From Prevotellaceae bacterium UBA1746 (GTDB lineage: Bacteria > Bacteroidota > Bacteroidia > Bacteroidales > Bacteroidaceae): a stretch of DNA of 64,000 nt. Position numbers and translations under genes: made by a program. Positions 8,201-15,731 of the stretch are shown piece after piece. Position 1 is the first letter of the stretch. Every line of letters begins with the position of its first letter. The stretch is from the NCBI GenBank assembly GCA_002314875.1, contig DCHS01000052.1:124001-188000 (forward strand). The letters run 5' to 3'. The notes under the pieces were generated by a model that was given only the letters and a program-made list of their open reading frames with translations, did not search any database and was not told the origin of the DNA.

Positions 8201-11200
8201 GGAAGGCTGACAATAACAAGAGTTGTCTCACCCTCCGTAATGGCGATACCGCAGAGCAGAGCATCACCCTCACCCTCCGCCAAGCCTTGGAAATTCCCGC
8301 TGGCGTAAGTGGCAGTCTCGTGCTTTCAAAGGCCTTTGCCGATCAGGTTGGCCTCACAGGTCTTACCGAAGGTGAAGCCATTGACATTGATACCTCGCTG
8401 ACTTTGACCCTCCCTGCTAACAGCGTATATATCTTTGATGGTGTGGATGCGAACGACTATACCGTCAGCGACGATCCCATCACCGATATCAACGACCTCT
8501 CCAATGCCAAGACCTATAACATCACCAGTGCCCGCGGCTACCTGATGAACAGTGCCAATTATGCGACGAAGCTCGCTGGTAGTGCTGGTAGTGGTGTTGA
8601 AGACGAAGGAGAAGCCAGCAAGTCCGCTCTTGCCCAGCAGTTTGCCTTCCTCAAGATCAACGGCAATATTTATCTTTACAGTGTCGGTGCCGGCAAGTTT
8701 GTCGATGCTGACGGCAACTTCGAAGATTCTCCCTTTGCCGCTGTGACCTTTGTGGCCACCAATAATGCCACTTATCCCTGGCAGATAAAGTTAGGCAGTA
8801 ATGTCATCAACCAGCAGGGTGCCGGCGGCCGTGCTGAAGGTTGTGTCGTCAACAGTTATTCTACCCTCGACGATGGAAACCAGTTCACTCTCACCGAGGC
8901 TTATAAACCTTCCTACATTGATTTGAACGAAGTTATTCTCGCTGGTCTCCGTGCAGAATATGTTGCTCTCGTTGAAGAGATTAACCAGGCTGCGGGTTAT
9001 GAATATTTCTACCGCGATGCTACCGAAGCCGTAAAGGCTATTCCCGAAACAATGCCGACCACTGAGGCTGATTTCACAACGACTATCGCCGCCTTGAAGC
9101 AGCAGGTTGAAGCCCTCAATGCGGGCGAAGTTCTCGGTACCGATCTCGATGGCAAGACCTTCTTCGTTACCAACCTCCTCCATACTGGCAAGTACATGCG
9201 TGCTGCCAATCTCGCTGAGAAAAACGGAGGAACGGCAGACGGTACCTATCGTTTGGGTGCGAATACCGAAAAGACCTCTAATAACCTCTTCAAGTTTATC
9301 AAGGTTGGTGATGGCAATACCTATTATATATATAATGTAGGAACCGAAAAGTATGTCGGTGCTATCCCTGAGACCAATGATTCCCGTGTTCCCTTGGTAG
9401 ATAGCGAGGCTGAAGCCTTTGCTTACACTGTGGCTCCTGGCACTAAGAATGGCTATTGCAAGATTTACAATCCAGATGGAACTGCCAATCGCAATGCCCT
9501 CCATATGGTGAACTGGGACGGTGTTGTCCGTTGGACCGAAACGGCAGATGCAGGCCAGTTCTTGCTTGAAGAATGCAGTGAAAACCTTGTCAGCCTCGAC
9601 GATGCCCACTGGTACACCATCAAGAACGATGCCAGTGGTGGTGGCTATTTGAGTCTGAAGAGCGGTTATGTTGACGACAGCGGAAATCTGCTGCTGTCGA
9701 ACACCACCTCCGATGTCACCACTGAAAGCCTCTGGACCTATGTTGGCAACGAGACCGACGGCTACCGCTTCTTCAACAAGAGTCAGGGGAGTGTCAAAGT
9801 TCTGGCCCTCACCGGCAGTGGTGCTAACGGCCGTGCTCTGATGGTAGATGTTTCAGATATCCCCGAAGGCTATGTGACCGTCTTCGATATGGCAGTAAAT
9901 GGTGCAGGTTTCTCCATTAAGGACCATGGTTCCGACCATAACTATTGGAACAAGCGCGGTGACTACCTCGCTTATTGGGATGACTCAAAGGGTTCTACCG
10001 ATAACGGTTCACGTTTCCTCTTTACCGATGTTACTCCGCTTTGGCCAAAAATGAGCACTGTGGAGAATCCCAAGTGGTATAAGATTAACTTTGTTAACGG
10101 CAATACCTATCTTCAGAGCGTTGACGAAGACGAATTCCTCCAGAACGCAGGTTCTGTCAATTCCATGGGTCAGTATTTCTGCTTCATTGGAACGAAGGAG
10201 AATATGAAGATATACAGCCGTGACGGCTACTATGTCGGTATTAAGAATGGTACCGCCACCAATGGTCAAACCTCCAACCTGATCTATTCTACCACCTTGG
10301 AAAATGCCACCGACTTCTGTATTCAGGAATCTCCCTCAATGGCAGGAAAGTTTGTGATTTCCAAGACCTCCGACCTTACAACCGGCTTCAATGTCTGGGG
10401 TGGTGCCAGTGCTGGCAACAACATCGGTTTCTGGAGTACCTCTGACGTCAACGACCAGGTCGTATTCATTGCAGAAGAAGACCTGCCAGTTGTTGAATAT
10501 TTCCGTATCAACGGCGGCGAGCGTCCTACCGATATTTCCAAGCACGCCCTTTGGTACAATGTTCCTGCAGCCTCCACCGGTGTCGCTGATACCTGGATGG
10601 AATATGCCCTTCCTATCGGTAACGGCCAGATCGGTGCTACCTTCCGTGGCAATATCTGGAAAGACGAACTTCAACTCAACGAAAAGACCCTCTGGAGCGG
10701 TTCTCCTACCCACTATGGCTATAACAACCATGGCTACTACCAGAATATGGGTTCACTCTTTGTCGAAGATAAGAGCAACGAATTCTCTCTGAGAGACGAC
10801 GCTGTTCCCGTCAACAACTACCAGCGCTGGCTTGATATCGAAAAGGGAATCGGCGGTGTGCGCTATGAAGGAGCAACCACCCAGTACGAACGCCTCTATA
10901 CCGCTTCCTTGCCCGACCACTGTATTGCTGCCAACTATAAGGCAACGGGTGAGAACAAGTTGAATCTCCATTTCTACTTCGTTCCCGACACCCGCATCAA
11001 TGCCAGTGCTGTGACCTATGCCGATGGTGGTGCAGAATATACCTCCAATCCTCAGACCGTCAGTGGTGCCACCCGTTTCCAGGTGGTCAGCGATGGTACC
11101 GTTAAAACCACCTCTGAAGGTGTCTTTGTCAGTGGTGATGCCACCTATGCCACCGTTTACATTGCTGCCGGCACCAACTTTGACGCTGATGCTGAAGGCC

Positions 11201-12993
11201 GTGTGACCGGAACTGTTGAAGACGTTAAGACGACCGTCAAGGCCCGCATTGATGCCGTCAAGAGCAAGAGTTTCGCAGAAGTCCTCAGTGCAGCAACAGC
11301 CAAGCACGAAGAACTCATGGGCGAGACAGCTCTTAATCTGGTTGACAGACCCAGTCCCAAGACTACCGAAGACTTGCTGAAGTTCTACAACGCTTCGGCA
11401 GAAAATAAGAACAGCGATGAGGGCAAGTACCTCGAAGAACTTTATTGGCTCTACGGCCGTTACTTCGTTGTCGCTGCCAATGCCGATACCAGAGTCAAGG
11501 CTCCCTGTAATCTTCAGGGAATGTGGAACGATCGCAGCAACTCCAACTTCTGGCACTGCGACATTCACGCTGATGTTAATGTCCAGATGAACTACTGGCC
11601 TGTTGAGGCTGGCAACCTTTCTGCAATGCACCTTCCCTTCCTCGAATGGATTATTGCCATGGCGCAGCCCGGAGGAAACTTCTACGCTGTTGCCGATAAG
11701 ATTTCCCAGGGAATAGGTGGTGCAAGTGATGTCCGCGGTTGGACCACAACGACCGAAACTGACCTTATGGGCGGCCTCTCCAGTTGGGAAGGTAACCGAC
11801 TGAAGACCCTCGGTGCCTGGTATATTACCCACCTTTGGCAGCACTATAAGTACTCCCTCGATAAGGCATTCTTGAAGAGGGCGTTCCCTGTCATGCTCTC
11901 TGGCTGTCAGTTTATGATTGACATTGCAACCACGGGAAGCGACGGTACCTTCGAGATTCCCAACGAATATTCTCCGGAACATGGTTCTAGTGAAAACGGA
12001 ACAGCCTTCGCTCAGCAGTTGGCTCGCGAGGCTTGCAATGAAACCCTCAAGGCATACGCTGTTCTTGGTGCAGAGAGCGGTGCCAGTGAGGACGTTATTA
12101 CTGAACTCCAGAATTTCTACGATAAACTCGATACTGGTTTGAAGACGGAGACCTTTACCTATAATGGCAGTGATGTCACCCTTCTCCGCGAGTGGAAATA
12201 CACCAACCAGAATACTGTCAGCGACTGGAATTCTCATCGTCATCTTTCTCATTTGATGTGTCTCTATCCTCTTGGTCAGGTCAGTGCCTTTACTGATGAT
12301 GCAGAGGCAAAGACTCTCTATGATGCTGCGGTGAAATCGCTCGAACTCCGTGGTGATGCAGCAACGGGATGGTCCATGGGTTGGAAGACGAATCTCTGGG
12401 CTCGCGCTCTCGATGGTGATCATGCCCGTCAGATACTTTCCAATGCTCTCAAACACTCCACCTCTTACACCATTCAGATGGGCGGTTACGGTGGTTGCTA
12501 TTACAATCTTTTTGATGCCCATGCTCCTTTCCAGATTGACGGAAACTATGGTGTCAGCGCTGGTGTGAACGAGATGCTCCTACAGAGTTACGACGACTGC
12601 ATCACTCTTGCTCCCGCTATTCCTTCGGCTTGGCAGAAGGGTAGTGTGAAGGGTTTGAAGGCTCAAGGCAATTTCACCGTAGATGAAGAGTGGGACTATA
12701 ACGGTGATGTCAAGGTGCTTTGTGCTACCATCACCTCCAATGCCGGTGCTCCTCTCAGCCTCCGTACCGTCCTTGAGGATTGCAGCATCACCATCACCGA
12801 TAAGAACGGCCAGCCAGTGAATATCGAGAATGAGATTGCAACGAATGTGGGTGATACCTTCACCATCCGCATTGCTTCACACACCATCGGACGTTTGGCC
12901 AAGCGCATCGCCGATGCCTTAAGTGATGACAACATTACAGAAGAGGAGTTGGACGCCATCAACACTTATGCCAATAAGATCATTGTGAAATAA
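5293..12993 (+). CDS. Giant exported glycosidase: clan GH-D-like barrel, ricin-like modules, GH95 alpha-1,2-L-fucosidase
   Basis: This 2566-residue protein begins with a Sec signal peptide (KLFWGWLFALLITAIPMWA). Residues about 37-171 and four units between about 1067 and 1730 are ricin/lectin-like beta-trefoil modules. Residues about 615-1050 look like a clan GH-D barrel (GH27/31/36): IDDGWD at 667-672, FKFDG with probable nucleophile D766, and an acidic WRQENDY segment near 830-836. From about 1755 the sequence is GH95: ALPIGNG, LQGMWND, MNYWPVE, NEYSPEH with probable acid E2229, and QIDGNYG with D2416. Where GH95 enzymes usually show N-x-N before MNYW, this one has D2094-V-N2096. Known family roles suggest release of alpha-linked galactose or GalNAc and alpha-1,2-fucose from host glycans at the cell surface or periplasm. 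The GH95 call is firm; the first barrel is less so. Confidence 0.85.
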   Translation: MKNKLFWGWLFALLITAIPMWAEISVSTTEPASGKPEHLYTMMNGNNYYCNLYTAPTQTDKNKAQFAFYASDTEGQYFIYNFTKGQWLDYTQADSFDNKQGFLAFSDSKPTKAKFAVDNYSGDWYQLSPITTSGTTDKYLNWYQGVNGKVDGQQTLGLWQDNGTQDAGSRWTFEEIIEIEGYTPTSPAILNEKLNTFGKTAYTIAKVYPLQQDHVGTAQLDEEDGVYTLYNDVLAASFFTDNGHLFFGGSNAMNLVGPTELFTIGFGSGTKVSASAMTLVSVETENLSPVTNAVGGAEHFDGKALKATFTYVYKGATLTAEWKTVLRDGSHYLRTEMILTGDKDIDMYDVVPMIYNVDTDAAGSTPAVVGNTRGAVLMSDKIFAGLEQPTAYNTVGDATGEDNYEETLSEETSLTSANWTVMATDDVPDRLVEVTGAAKNGGYAEYKKTNVSLTKNQKVCVTIKYTSGNHRLNFAGVDLLESSGSIAANDYHSGFSGYETNNNVFSFIVPNDGTYTIRAMVTTTEDIDASATYTLAVASPKEGAVINTDIVGIQGRWSRNTTLTQGENWKISAVVGLVAQDGKQSETAINKTQKRRSFLAYSERERAVPWRTNPVYISWYELNINRNNATTGNEASNMQASQVLDIEQQWLDNMFNKYGVGPNTFVIDDGWDNYGTWTFHSGFPNEMRDMSALANKQGAGVGAWLGPVGGYGNSGNYRRNYWSSKGGMVLSNPAYYQVFKDAATNLVQNQGTKSDGTESFQFFKFDGISDDFSALGPDKDLAVDVANENAEGIIRLERYVREDLKRDIFFNTTVGTWASPFWFHYTDAVWRQENDYDKIGNNSNLREKWITYRDRLVYQNYVQNSPICPINTLMTHGFILTKYGGPAEMPTDYASVLRELRCAFACGSGMVELYNDYSLMNSINDGALWKDLADCIRWQKRNADVLPDAHWVGGNPWDGSKQNIYGWAAWKADNNKSCLTLRNGDTAEQSITLTLRQALEIPAGVSGSLVLSKAFADQVGLTGLTEGEAIDIDTSLTLTLPANSVYIFDGVDANDYTVSDDPITDINDLSNAKTYNITSARGYLMNSANYATKLAGSAGSGVEDEGEASKSALAQQFAFLKINGNIYLYSVGAGKFVDADGNFEDSPFAAVTFVATNNATYPWQIKLGSNVINQQGAGGRAEGCVVNSYSTLDDGNQFTLTEAYKPSYIDLNEVILAGLRAEYVALVEEINQAAGYEYFYRDATEAVKAIPETMPTTEADFTTTIAALKQQVEALNAGEVLGTDLDGKTFFVTNLLHTGKYMRAANLAEKNGGTADGTYRLGANTEKTSNNLFKFIKVGDGNTYYIYNVGTEKYVGAIPETNDSRVPLVDSEAEAFAYTVAPGTKNGYCKIYNPDGTANRNALHMVNWDGVVRWTETADAGQFLLEECSENLVSLDDAHWYTIKNDASGGGYLSLKSGYVDDSGNLLLSNTTSDVTTESLWTYVGNETDGYRFFNKSQGSVKVLALTGSGANGRALMVDVSDIPEGYVTVFDMAVNGAGFSIKDHGSDHNYWNKRGDYLAYWDDSKGSTDNGSRFLFTDVTPLWPKMSTVENPKWYKINFVNGNTYLQSVDEDEFLQNAGSVNSMGQYFCFIGTKENMKIYSRDGYYVGIKNGTATNGQTSNLIYSTTLENATDFCIQESPSMAGKFVISKTSDLTTGFNVWGGASAGNNIGFWSTSDVNDQVVFIAEEDLPVVEYFRINGGERPTDISKHALWYNVPAASTGVADTWMEYALPIGNGQIGATFRGNIWKDELQLNEKTLWSGSPTHYGYNNHGYYQNMGSLFVEDKSNEFSLRDDAVPVNNYQRWLDIEKGIGGVRYEGATTQYERLYTASLPDHCIAANYKATGENKLNLHFYFVPDTRINASAVTYADGGAEYTSNPQTVSGATRFQVVSDGTVKTTSEGVFVSGDATYATVYIAAGTNFDADAEGRVTGTVEDVKTTVKARIDAVKSKSFAEVLSAATAKHEELMGETALNLVDRPSPKTTEDLLKFYNASAENKNSDEGKYLEELYWLYGRYFVVAANADTRVKAPCNLQGMWNDRSNSNFWHCDIHADVNVQMNYWPVEAGNLSAMHLPFLEWIIAMAQPGGNFYAVADKISQGIGGASDVRGWTTTTETDLMGGLSSWEGNRLKTLGAWYITHLWQHYKYSLDKAFLKRAFPVMLSGCQFMIDIATTGSDGTFEIPNEYSPEHGSSENGTAFAQQLAREACNETLKAYAVLGAESGASEDVITELQNFYDKLDTGLKTETFTYNGSDVTLLREWKYTNQNTVSDWNSHRHLSHLMCLYPLGQVSAFTDDAEAKTLYDAAVKSLELRGDAATGWSMGWKTNLWARALDGDHARQILSNALKHSTSYTIQMGGYGGCYYNLFDAHAPFQIDGNYGVSAGVNEMLLQSYDDCITLAPAIPSAWQKGSVKGLKAQGNFTVDEEWDYNGDVKVLCATITSNAGAPLSLRTVLEDCSITITDKNGQPVNIENEIATNVGDTFTIRIASHTIGRLAKRIADALSDDNITEEELDAINTYANKIIVK

Positions 12994-13015
12994 AGCGTAA
13001 TATGCTATAGAAAAG

Positions 13016-13048
13016 AAAAGCCTCGGGACAATCGTCTCGGGGCTTTTT
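13016..13048 (+). terminator. Rho-independent terminator of the giant glycosidase gene
   Basis: AAAGCC followed by TCGGGAC pairs, with G-T wobbles, with GTCTCGG and GGCTTT around an AATC loop, then a T-run. It begins 22 nt after the stop codon. Confidence 0.8.
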
Positions 13049-13052
13049 GGGT

Positions 13053-13074
13053 CCAAGTTTACCGGTATACTTGG
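13053..13074. promoter_or_regulatory. 22-bp near-perfect palindrome upstream of the ECF sigma operon
   Basis: The two 11-bp halves (CCAAGT at the outside, TACC-GGTA at the centre) match in 10 of 11 base pairs; only 13059/13068 mismatch. There is no T-run, so it reads as a DNA operator for a dimeric regulator rather than a terminator. It lies about 70 bp upstream of the -7 element of the sigma gene. Confidence 0.5.
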
Positions 13075-13140
13075 TATATTTTCTTCTCCCCCCTCAATAA
13101 AAATTTCAAAAAAATTATCTTTTTTCTGTTACAAAATGAT

Positions 13141-13148
13141 TACTTTTG
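13141..13148 (+). promoter_or_regulatory. -7 promoter element of the ECF sigma operon
   Basis: TACTTTTG matches TAnnTTTG and lies 30 nt before the ATG at 13178. The expected TTTG at -33 is poor, which would fit a promoter needing an activator or another sigma factor. Confidence 0.55.
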
Positions 13149-13177
13149 CGTCTAATAGATAAAACAACGATAAAAAC

Positions 13178-13681
13178 ATGCAACAAAACAACTTCATATC
13201 TGTCTTTGAGCGAGGCCGTCGGCGCTTGCTGGAGACAGCACGCTCCTTCCTCGGAAGTACAGAGGATGCCGAAGATGTGTTGCAGGACGTTTTTATTAAA
13301 CTTTGGCAAAACCGCCTCGATGTCCAGCCAAGAGAGATGGAAGCCTTTATCTCCCGTGCCGTCCATAACCAGAGCATCGATGAACTCCGACGACGACGGA
13401 AACGAACGGAAGGGGTGGTGGAAATGTTTCCCGATGTTGAGGAGAAAGAAGAACCGGATATCTTTCCCGCCGTTCAGCAGATCATCGAATCTGCCCTGAC
13501 CCCTCTTCAAAAGGATATTCTGGAAAGCCACGATGTGAATGGCGAAAGTTATGAGGAAATTGCAGAAAGACTGGATATGCAGCCCCCCGCTATCCGTATG
13601 CAGTTATCCCGGGCACGAAAGACCGTCCGTGATCAGTACCGACAATTAAACATGCAACACGATGAACAAATATTACGATAA
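13178..13681 (+). CDS. ECF-type RNA polymerase sigma-70 factor
   Basis: A 167-residue sigma factor with only regions 2 and 4, as in extracytoplasmic-function sigma factors. Region 2 is seen at about 15-75 (LGSTEDAEDVLQDVFIKLWQ, the core-binding and -10 helix), region 4 at about 108-160 (LTPLQKDILESHDVNGESYE then IAERL and LSRARKTVRDQYR, a helix-turn-helix). It would direct RNA polymerase to a small regulon in response to an envelope signal. The next gene overlaps it by 20 nt and codes for a one-helix membrane protein, the usual position of a cognate anti-sigma factor. No SusC/FecR-type partner is adjacent, so it does not look like a polysaccharide-locus regulator. Confidence 0.92.
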   Translation: MQQNNFISVFERGRRRLLETARSFLGSTEDAEDVLQDVFIKLWQNRLDVQPREMEAFISRAVHNQSIDELRRRRKRTEGVVEMFPDVEEKEEPDIFPAVQQIIESALTPLQKDILESHDVNGESYEEIAERLDMQPPAIRMQLSRARKTVRDQYRQLNMQHDEQILR

Positions 13682-14090
13682 TTTGATAGAACGCTACTTT
13701 GAAGCAGAAACATCGGAACTGGAAGAACAGGAACTCCTGCAGTTTCTCCTCTCTCCTGATGCCGAAGATGAGCGTTACGACGAGGTCCGTGCGACGATGG
13801 GCTATGCGCTGACCGCCCGCAAGCGCAAGGAGGCAAAGGCACCTCGGAAGGCGGCCTTCTCCCACCGTTGGGCTGCCGCAGCATGCATCCTTCTTGTCTG
13901 CGGTACTGGTTTCCTGAGTTATCATCTTTATAGTCAGCAGGAAGACTGCGTGGCCTATGTTTATGGTGAAAAGATCACCGACGATGAGACCGTTAAAAAC
14001 TACATGGTCAGCACGATGTCAGAAACCCTTGCCAGCGGTGACGACGACATCTTGGAACAGCAGTTACAAGACATCTTTGATGTAAAATAA
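13662..14090 (+). CDS. Single-pass membrane protein, probable anti-sigma factor
   Basis: I do not recognise a named family. The 142-residue protein has a cytoplasmic acidic helical N-terminus (YYDNLIERYFEAETSELEEQ), as is common in Bacteroidetes anti-sigma factors, then a basic stretch and one membrane helix at about 71-91 (AAACILLVCGTGFLSYHLY). The periplasmic tail of about 50 residues is acidic. It overlaps the sigma gene by 20 nt, implying coupled translation. Position and topology support an anti-sigma role by inference; there is no clear ZAS or FecR motif. Confidence 0.6.
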   Translation: MNKYYDNLIERYFEAETSELEEQELLQFLLSPDAEDERYDEVRATMGYALTARKRKEAKAPRKAAFSHRWAAAACILLVCGTGFLSYHLYSQQEDCVAYVYGEKITDDETVKNYMVSTMSETLASGDDDILEQQLQDIFDVK

Positions 14091-14107
14091 AAATATAGAA
14101 TAGCAAT

Positions 14108-14569
14108 ATGAAACGCATTTTAATCTTATTCATACTCGTTCTCGGCGGATTCGTCATCACTCAGAGCAGTTGGGCGCAGGATACTCACTTGCAGATCGGT
14201 AAGGTGATCCAGAAGTTGACGGACGAAGACAATACGGTGTGTGTCACGATGAAAGGAAAGAAGGTAGCGCAGTATAATCTCACCTATTTCAAAAGCATCG
14301 CCATTGAACACCCGAACGCTTATCAGATAGAACGCATCGAGCAGGCGATTCGCAAGGATGCCTCTTCCATCACGAATCGAGAGGAACGCACGTCTGGTTC
14401 CCACATCGCCTATGGCTTCTATTGCCTTACCCCTAATGAAAAAGGCCAGAACCGCTATGTGTTCTATACAAACAATTCCCTTTTAGGGAAAAGCGGCTAT
14501 AAAGTCACCCTCATTTATCTCGAAGGCAAGGCCACCCTCACCGAACTCAAAAAACATTTCAAAAAATAA
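14108..14569 (+). CDS. Exported hypothetical protein of the ECF operon (DUF6108-like)
   Basis: A 153-residue protein with a signal peptide (ILILFILVLGGFVITQSSWA, cleavage near AQD). The mature part is small, basic and rich in beta-strand pattern, with a repeating K/T/Y-x-L layout. The outline resembles small exported proteins found after ECF sigma/anti-sigma pairs in Bacteroides (I would compare it first with DUF6108), but that is recall, not a search. It lies 17 nt after the anti-sigma-like gene and 18 nt before the next, so it is almost certainly in the same operon. Function unknown. Confidence 0.5.
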   Translation: MKRILILFILVLGGFVITQSSWAQDTHLQIGKVIQKLTDEDNTVCVTMKGKKVAQYNLTYFKSIAIEHPNAYQIERIEQAIRKDASSITNREERTSGSHIAYGFYCLTPNEKGQNRYVFYTNNSLLGKSGYKVTLIYLEGKATLTELKKHFKK

Positions 14570-14587
14570 CATTAATCTTGAACCATT

Positions 14588-15388
14588 ATGTACCGTCTTA
14601 ATAATAATATCATTATTTCCATCATTACCTTTATCCTATTTTTGCTGACTGCCATGAAGGCAACGGCACAGGATGAAACTTCTTTCGCAGAAATCACCGA
14701 CAGCACCTCGACGATTGTAGTCGCTGACAGTATTAACGACATCGGCTGGGATTTCAGCATCCTCTCTTATTCGGCAACAAAGAACAAGAACAAGAACCGC
14801 CGCACCATTGATGTCTGTGTTAGTCCTACCCTTGATGCCGGTTGGTGCTGTCCCCTTGGTGCTCCCGATGCAGCAGGCTTTAAAATTCGCAGCAGCATAG
14901 ATTTCTCTTTCGAACTGTGGAAGATCCGTTACCGTTCAGCTTATAGCCGCAATGTCGTCAGCCTCGGTTTTGGCTGGGACTGGAAACACTATGGTTCAAA
15001 GGTTTACTCCTGTTATGACAATGATGTTGTTCTCTTTGGTGACTATCCCGAAGGCGTTGAAAAGCCCAAGACCACAATGAGTTGCACCTATTTCGTGTTC
15101 CCCTTGGCCTATATCCACAAGTTCCGTCGTTCACACCAGCAACTGGGTTTCAGCGTCATCCCCGGTTTCCTTCTTCGCAGTAAGATTCACAACGAGTATA
15201 AGACCACAGCGGGTAAGGCGGGTGATATCTTCGATGTCGATGCTCGTCAGTTCAGCCTTGATCTTCGTGCAACCTGGTATCCTATCGATCACTTCGGAGT
15301 TTTTGTAAAATATTCTCCCCTCGCACCCCTGAGCAAGCCGAGTCCGCAGTTCAATCCACTCTCTTTCGGCTTCAGCATCGGCTTCTAA
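14588..15388 (+). CDS. Outer-membrane beta-barrel protein of the ECF operon
   Basis: A 266-residue protein with a signal peptide ending near ATAQDE. The mature region alternates polar and hydrophobic residues (IDFSFELWKIRYRSAY, VVSLGFGWDWKHYG, FSLDLRATWYPI, FGVFVKYSPL) and ends in FSIGF, a terminal aromatic typical of outer-membrane barrels. About eight to ten strands can be counted. It is the last gene of the ECF operon, so the envelope it sits in is probably the compartment the sigma factor monitors. The exact family is not recognised. Confidence 0.6.
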   Translation: MYRLNNNIIISIITFILFLLTAMKATAQDETSFAEITDSTSTIVVADSINDIGWDFSILSYSATKNKNKNRRTIDVCVSPTLDAGWCCPLGAPDAAGFKIRSSIDFSFELWKIRYRSAYSRNVVSLGFGWDWKHYGSKVYSCYDNDVVLFGDYPEGVEKPKTTMSCTYFVFPLAYIHKFRRSHQQLGFSVIPGFLLRSKIHNEYKTTAGKAGDIFDVDARQFSLDLRATWYPIDHFGVFVKYSPLAPLSKPSPQFNPLSFGFSIGF

Positions 15389-15731
15389 ATCCATATTCTT
15401 TTGGAACAATACAAATTCGTCGTAGGACGAATGTATGTTCGCCCTAGGACGAATATTCTGTCGCCCGCGGACGAATGTATATTCGCCCTACGACGAATTT
15501 CTTTTGTATTGGATTGAGGACGAATAAGAGGTGACAGTGCAAGGTACTTTTTCTACTTCTGAAATTGTTTTCTCATGGCAATCTTTTTGCTTTACAATTA
15601 GCAAATTTCGAGGGTCATGAAGATTGTATGCAAATATTATGAGAAGAAATTTTTTCAGTTCCTTTCTTTTTACTAATTTTACCCCCGAATTATGACCAGC
15701 GGGGATTTTCTCCGCAAAAAATTCCAAAAGA
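15389..15731. other. Non-coding gap with palindromic repeat array upstream of pyrB
   Basis: This 343-bp gap holds no credible gene. Its first third carries the 22-bp-period repeat array described separately. The rest is AT-rich and includes TAATTTTA at 15674-15681, one base away from a -7 element, 50 nt before pyrB. I see no clear intrinsic terminator after the outer-membrane gene, unless the repeats serve that purpose. Confidence 0.6.
15416..15503. repeat. Four tandem 22-bp units, each an imperfect palindrome
   Basis: Units begin at 15416, 15438, 15460 and 15482, exactly 22 bp apart. Each opens with a 16-bp imperfect palindrome of the form TTCGYC-NNNN-GACGAA (the central four bases vary: GTAG, CTAG, GCGG, CTAC) and ends in about six AT-rich bases. 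GGACGAAT recurs at the same offset in the first three units, and a degenerate extra half occurs at 15517-15524. The helical phase of about two turns per unit would place bound proteins on one face of the DNA. Confidence 0.8.

Noticed and set aside
6979..8283. Open frame of 434 codons opposite the GH-D-like region
   Set aside because: Shadow frame, no start signals, no motifs, and the sense frame carries catalytic motifs.
10753..12522. Open frame of 589 codons on the minus strand inside the GH95 region
   Set aside because: It is the mirror of a strongly supported gene; it has no family motif and its length comes from codon bias of the real frame.
15416..15524. Possible short CRISPR array
   Set aside because: Units are contiguous at 22 bp with spacers of only about six bases and no cas genes are in the window.
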